Shown: positions 6,489 through 6,577 of the stretch, piece after piece
How positions within the stretch are numbered: the first letter of the stretch is position 1
Layout: each line of letters begins with the position of its first letter
NCBI GenBank assembly: GCA_007117055.1
Contig: SKHH01000207.1
Coordinates: 1-6,577, forward strand
Source: Lishizhenia sp.
Lineage (GTDB): Bacteria > Bacteroidota > Bacteroidia > Flavobacteriales_D > Crocinitomicaceae
Reading direction: 5' to 3'
Length of the DNA: 6,577 nt
The notes under the pieces: model-generated
What the model was told of the DNA's origin: nothing
The model's database searches: none
The model's input: the letters and a program-made list of their open reading frames with translations, nothing else
Position numbers and translations under genes: made by a program

Positions 6489-6566
6489 CCGTCTTAGTTC
6501 TATGGTTAAATACAACGGAGAGAGTTGATGTAGAAGTAGCAGAAATGCTTGTTTAATAAGAAATAA

Positions 6567-6577
6567 ATGAAAAATAA
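6567..6577 (+). CDS. Possible start of the next gene (Met-Lys-Asn..., cut by window end)
   Basis: An ATG at 6567 is followed by AAA and AAT and then leaves the window, so only three codons are visible. It is preceded by the A-rich stretch AATAAGAAATAA, similar to the leaders of the trp genes, and lies downstream of the candidate promoter at 6434-6441. A Met-Lys-Asn beginning is common at signal peptides but says nothing firm about function. It may equally be a chance ATG. Confidence 0.3.

Larger units (their letters stand above)
6386..6566 (+). other. Intergenic region downstream of the trp operon, no supported gene
   Basis: This 181-nt spacer separates trpA from a possible next gene. I found no hairpin followed by a T-tract, so no intrinsic terminator for the trp operon is visible; transcription may end by Rho, further downstream, or read through. 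Short open frames exist: a 27-codon GTG-started frame at 6473-6556 on the plus strand, and a 45-codon open stretch at 6415-6552 on the minus strand with an internal ATG at 6481-6483. None resembles a protein I recognise or has a supported start. The region does contain a promoter-like element and a palindrome, listed separately. Confidence 0.6.

Noticed and set aside
6473..6556. 27-codon GTG-started plus-strand frame with a hydrophobic beginning
   Set aside because: Very short, no recognised family or plausible start context, and it overlaps the palindrome and putative leader; too little to call a gene.
1..6577. Mobile elements, CRISPR arrays, tRNA or rRNA genes, toxin-antitoxin or defence genes
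   Set aside because: The window is almost completely filled by the seven trp genes and the 192-nt tail shows none of these.

Overview
The window holds one complete tryptophan biosynthesis operon, seven plus-strand genes in the order trpE-trpG-trpD-trpC-trpF-trpB-trpA. Together they encode every step from chorismate to L-tryptophan. The DNA is AT-rich and no start codon is preceded by a convincing Shine-Dalgarno sequence; the leaders are A-rich instead. A TAnnTTTG-type promoter element lies in the 3' intergenic region. These traits, together with the protein sequences (for example the TrpD 'FLHAPLFHPAMK' segment and the TrpA start 'ILSIYFTAGYP'), point to the phylum Bacteroidota, most likely Flavobacteriia. 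That placement is inference from sequence style, not from a search.

Layout: bases 1-18 look like the 3' arm and T-tract of a Rho-independent hairpin, 22 nt before trpE. This is most simply the end of a trp leader attenuator whose remainder lies outside the window. trpE (41-1432) and trpG (1454-2020) encode the two subunits of anthranilate synthase, trpD (2030-3022) the phosphoribosyltransferase, trpC (3019-3807) indole-glycerol-phosphate synthase, trpF (3804-4430) phosphoribosylanthranilate isomerase, and trpB (4432-5622) and trpA (5612-6385) tryptophan synthase beta and alpha. The gene junctions run +21, +9, -4, -4, +1 and -11 nt, so the later genes are probably translationally coupled. No gene is fused, broken or missing, and the key catalytic residues I could place are present in all seven.

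Downstream, 6386-6577 is non-coding as far as I can tell. It contains a good -7 promoter box, a short palindrome resembling half of a Fur-type operator and, at the very edge, a possible start of another plus-strand gene (Met-Lys-Asn...). No terminator for the operon is visible there.

I see no new biological system. The observations worth a second look are the cut-off attenuator, very strong tryptophan avoidance in the encoded enzymes (4 Trp in 2104 residues), a phenylalanine-rich N-terminal part of TrpE, some substitutions in TrpF phosphate-site motifs, and the regulatory-looking downstream spacer.
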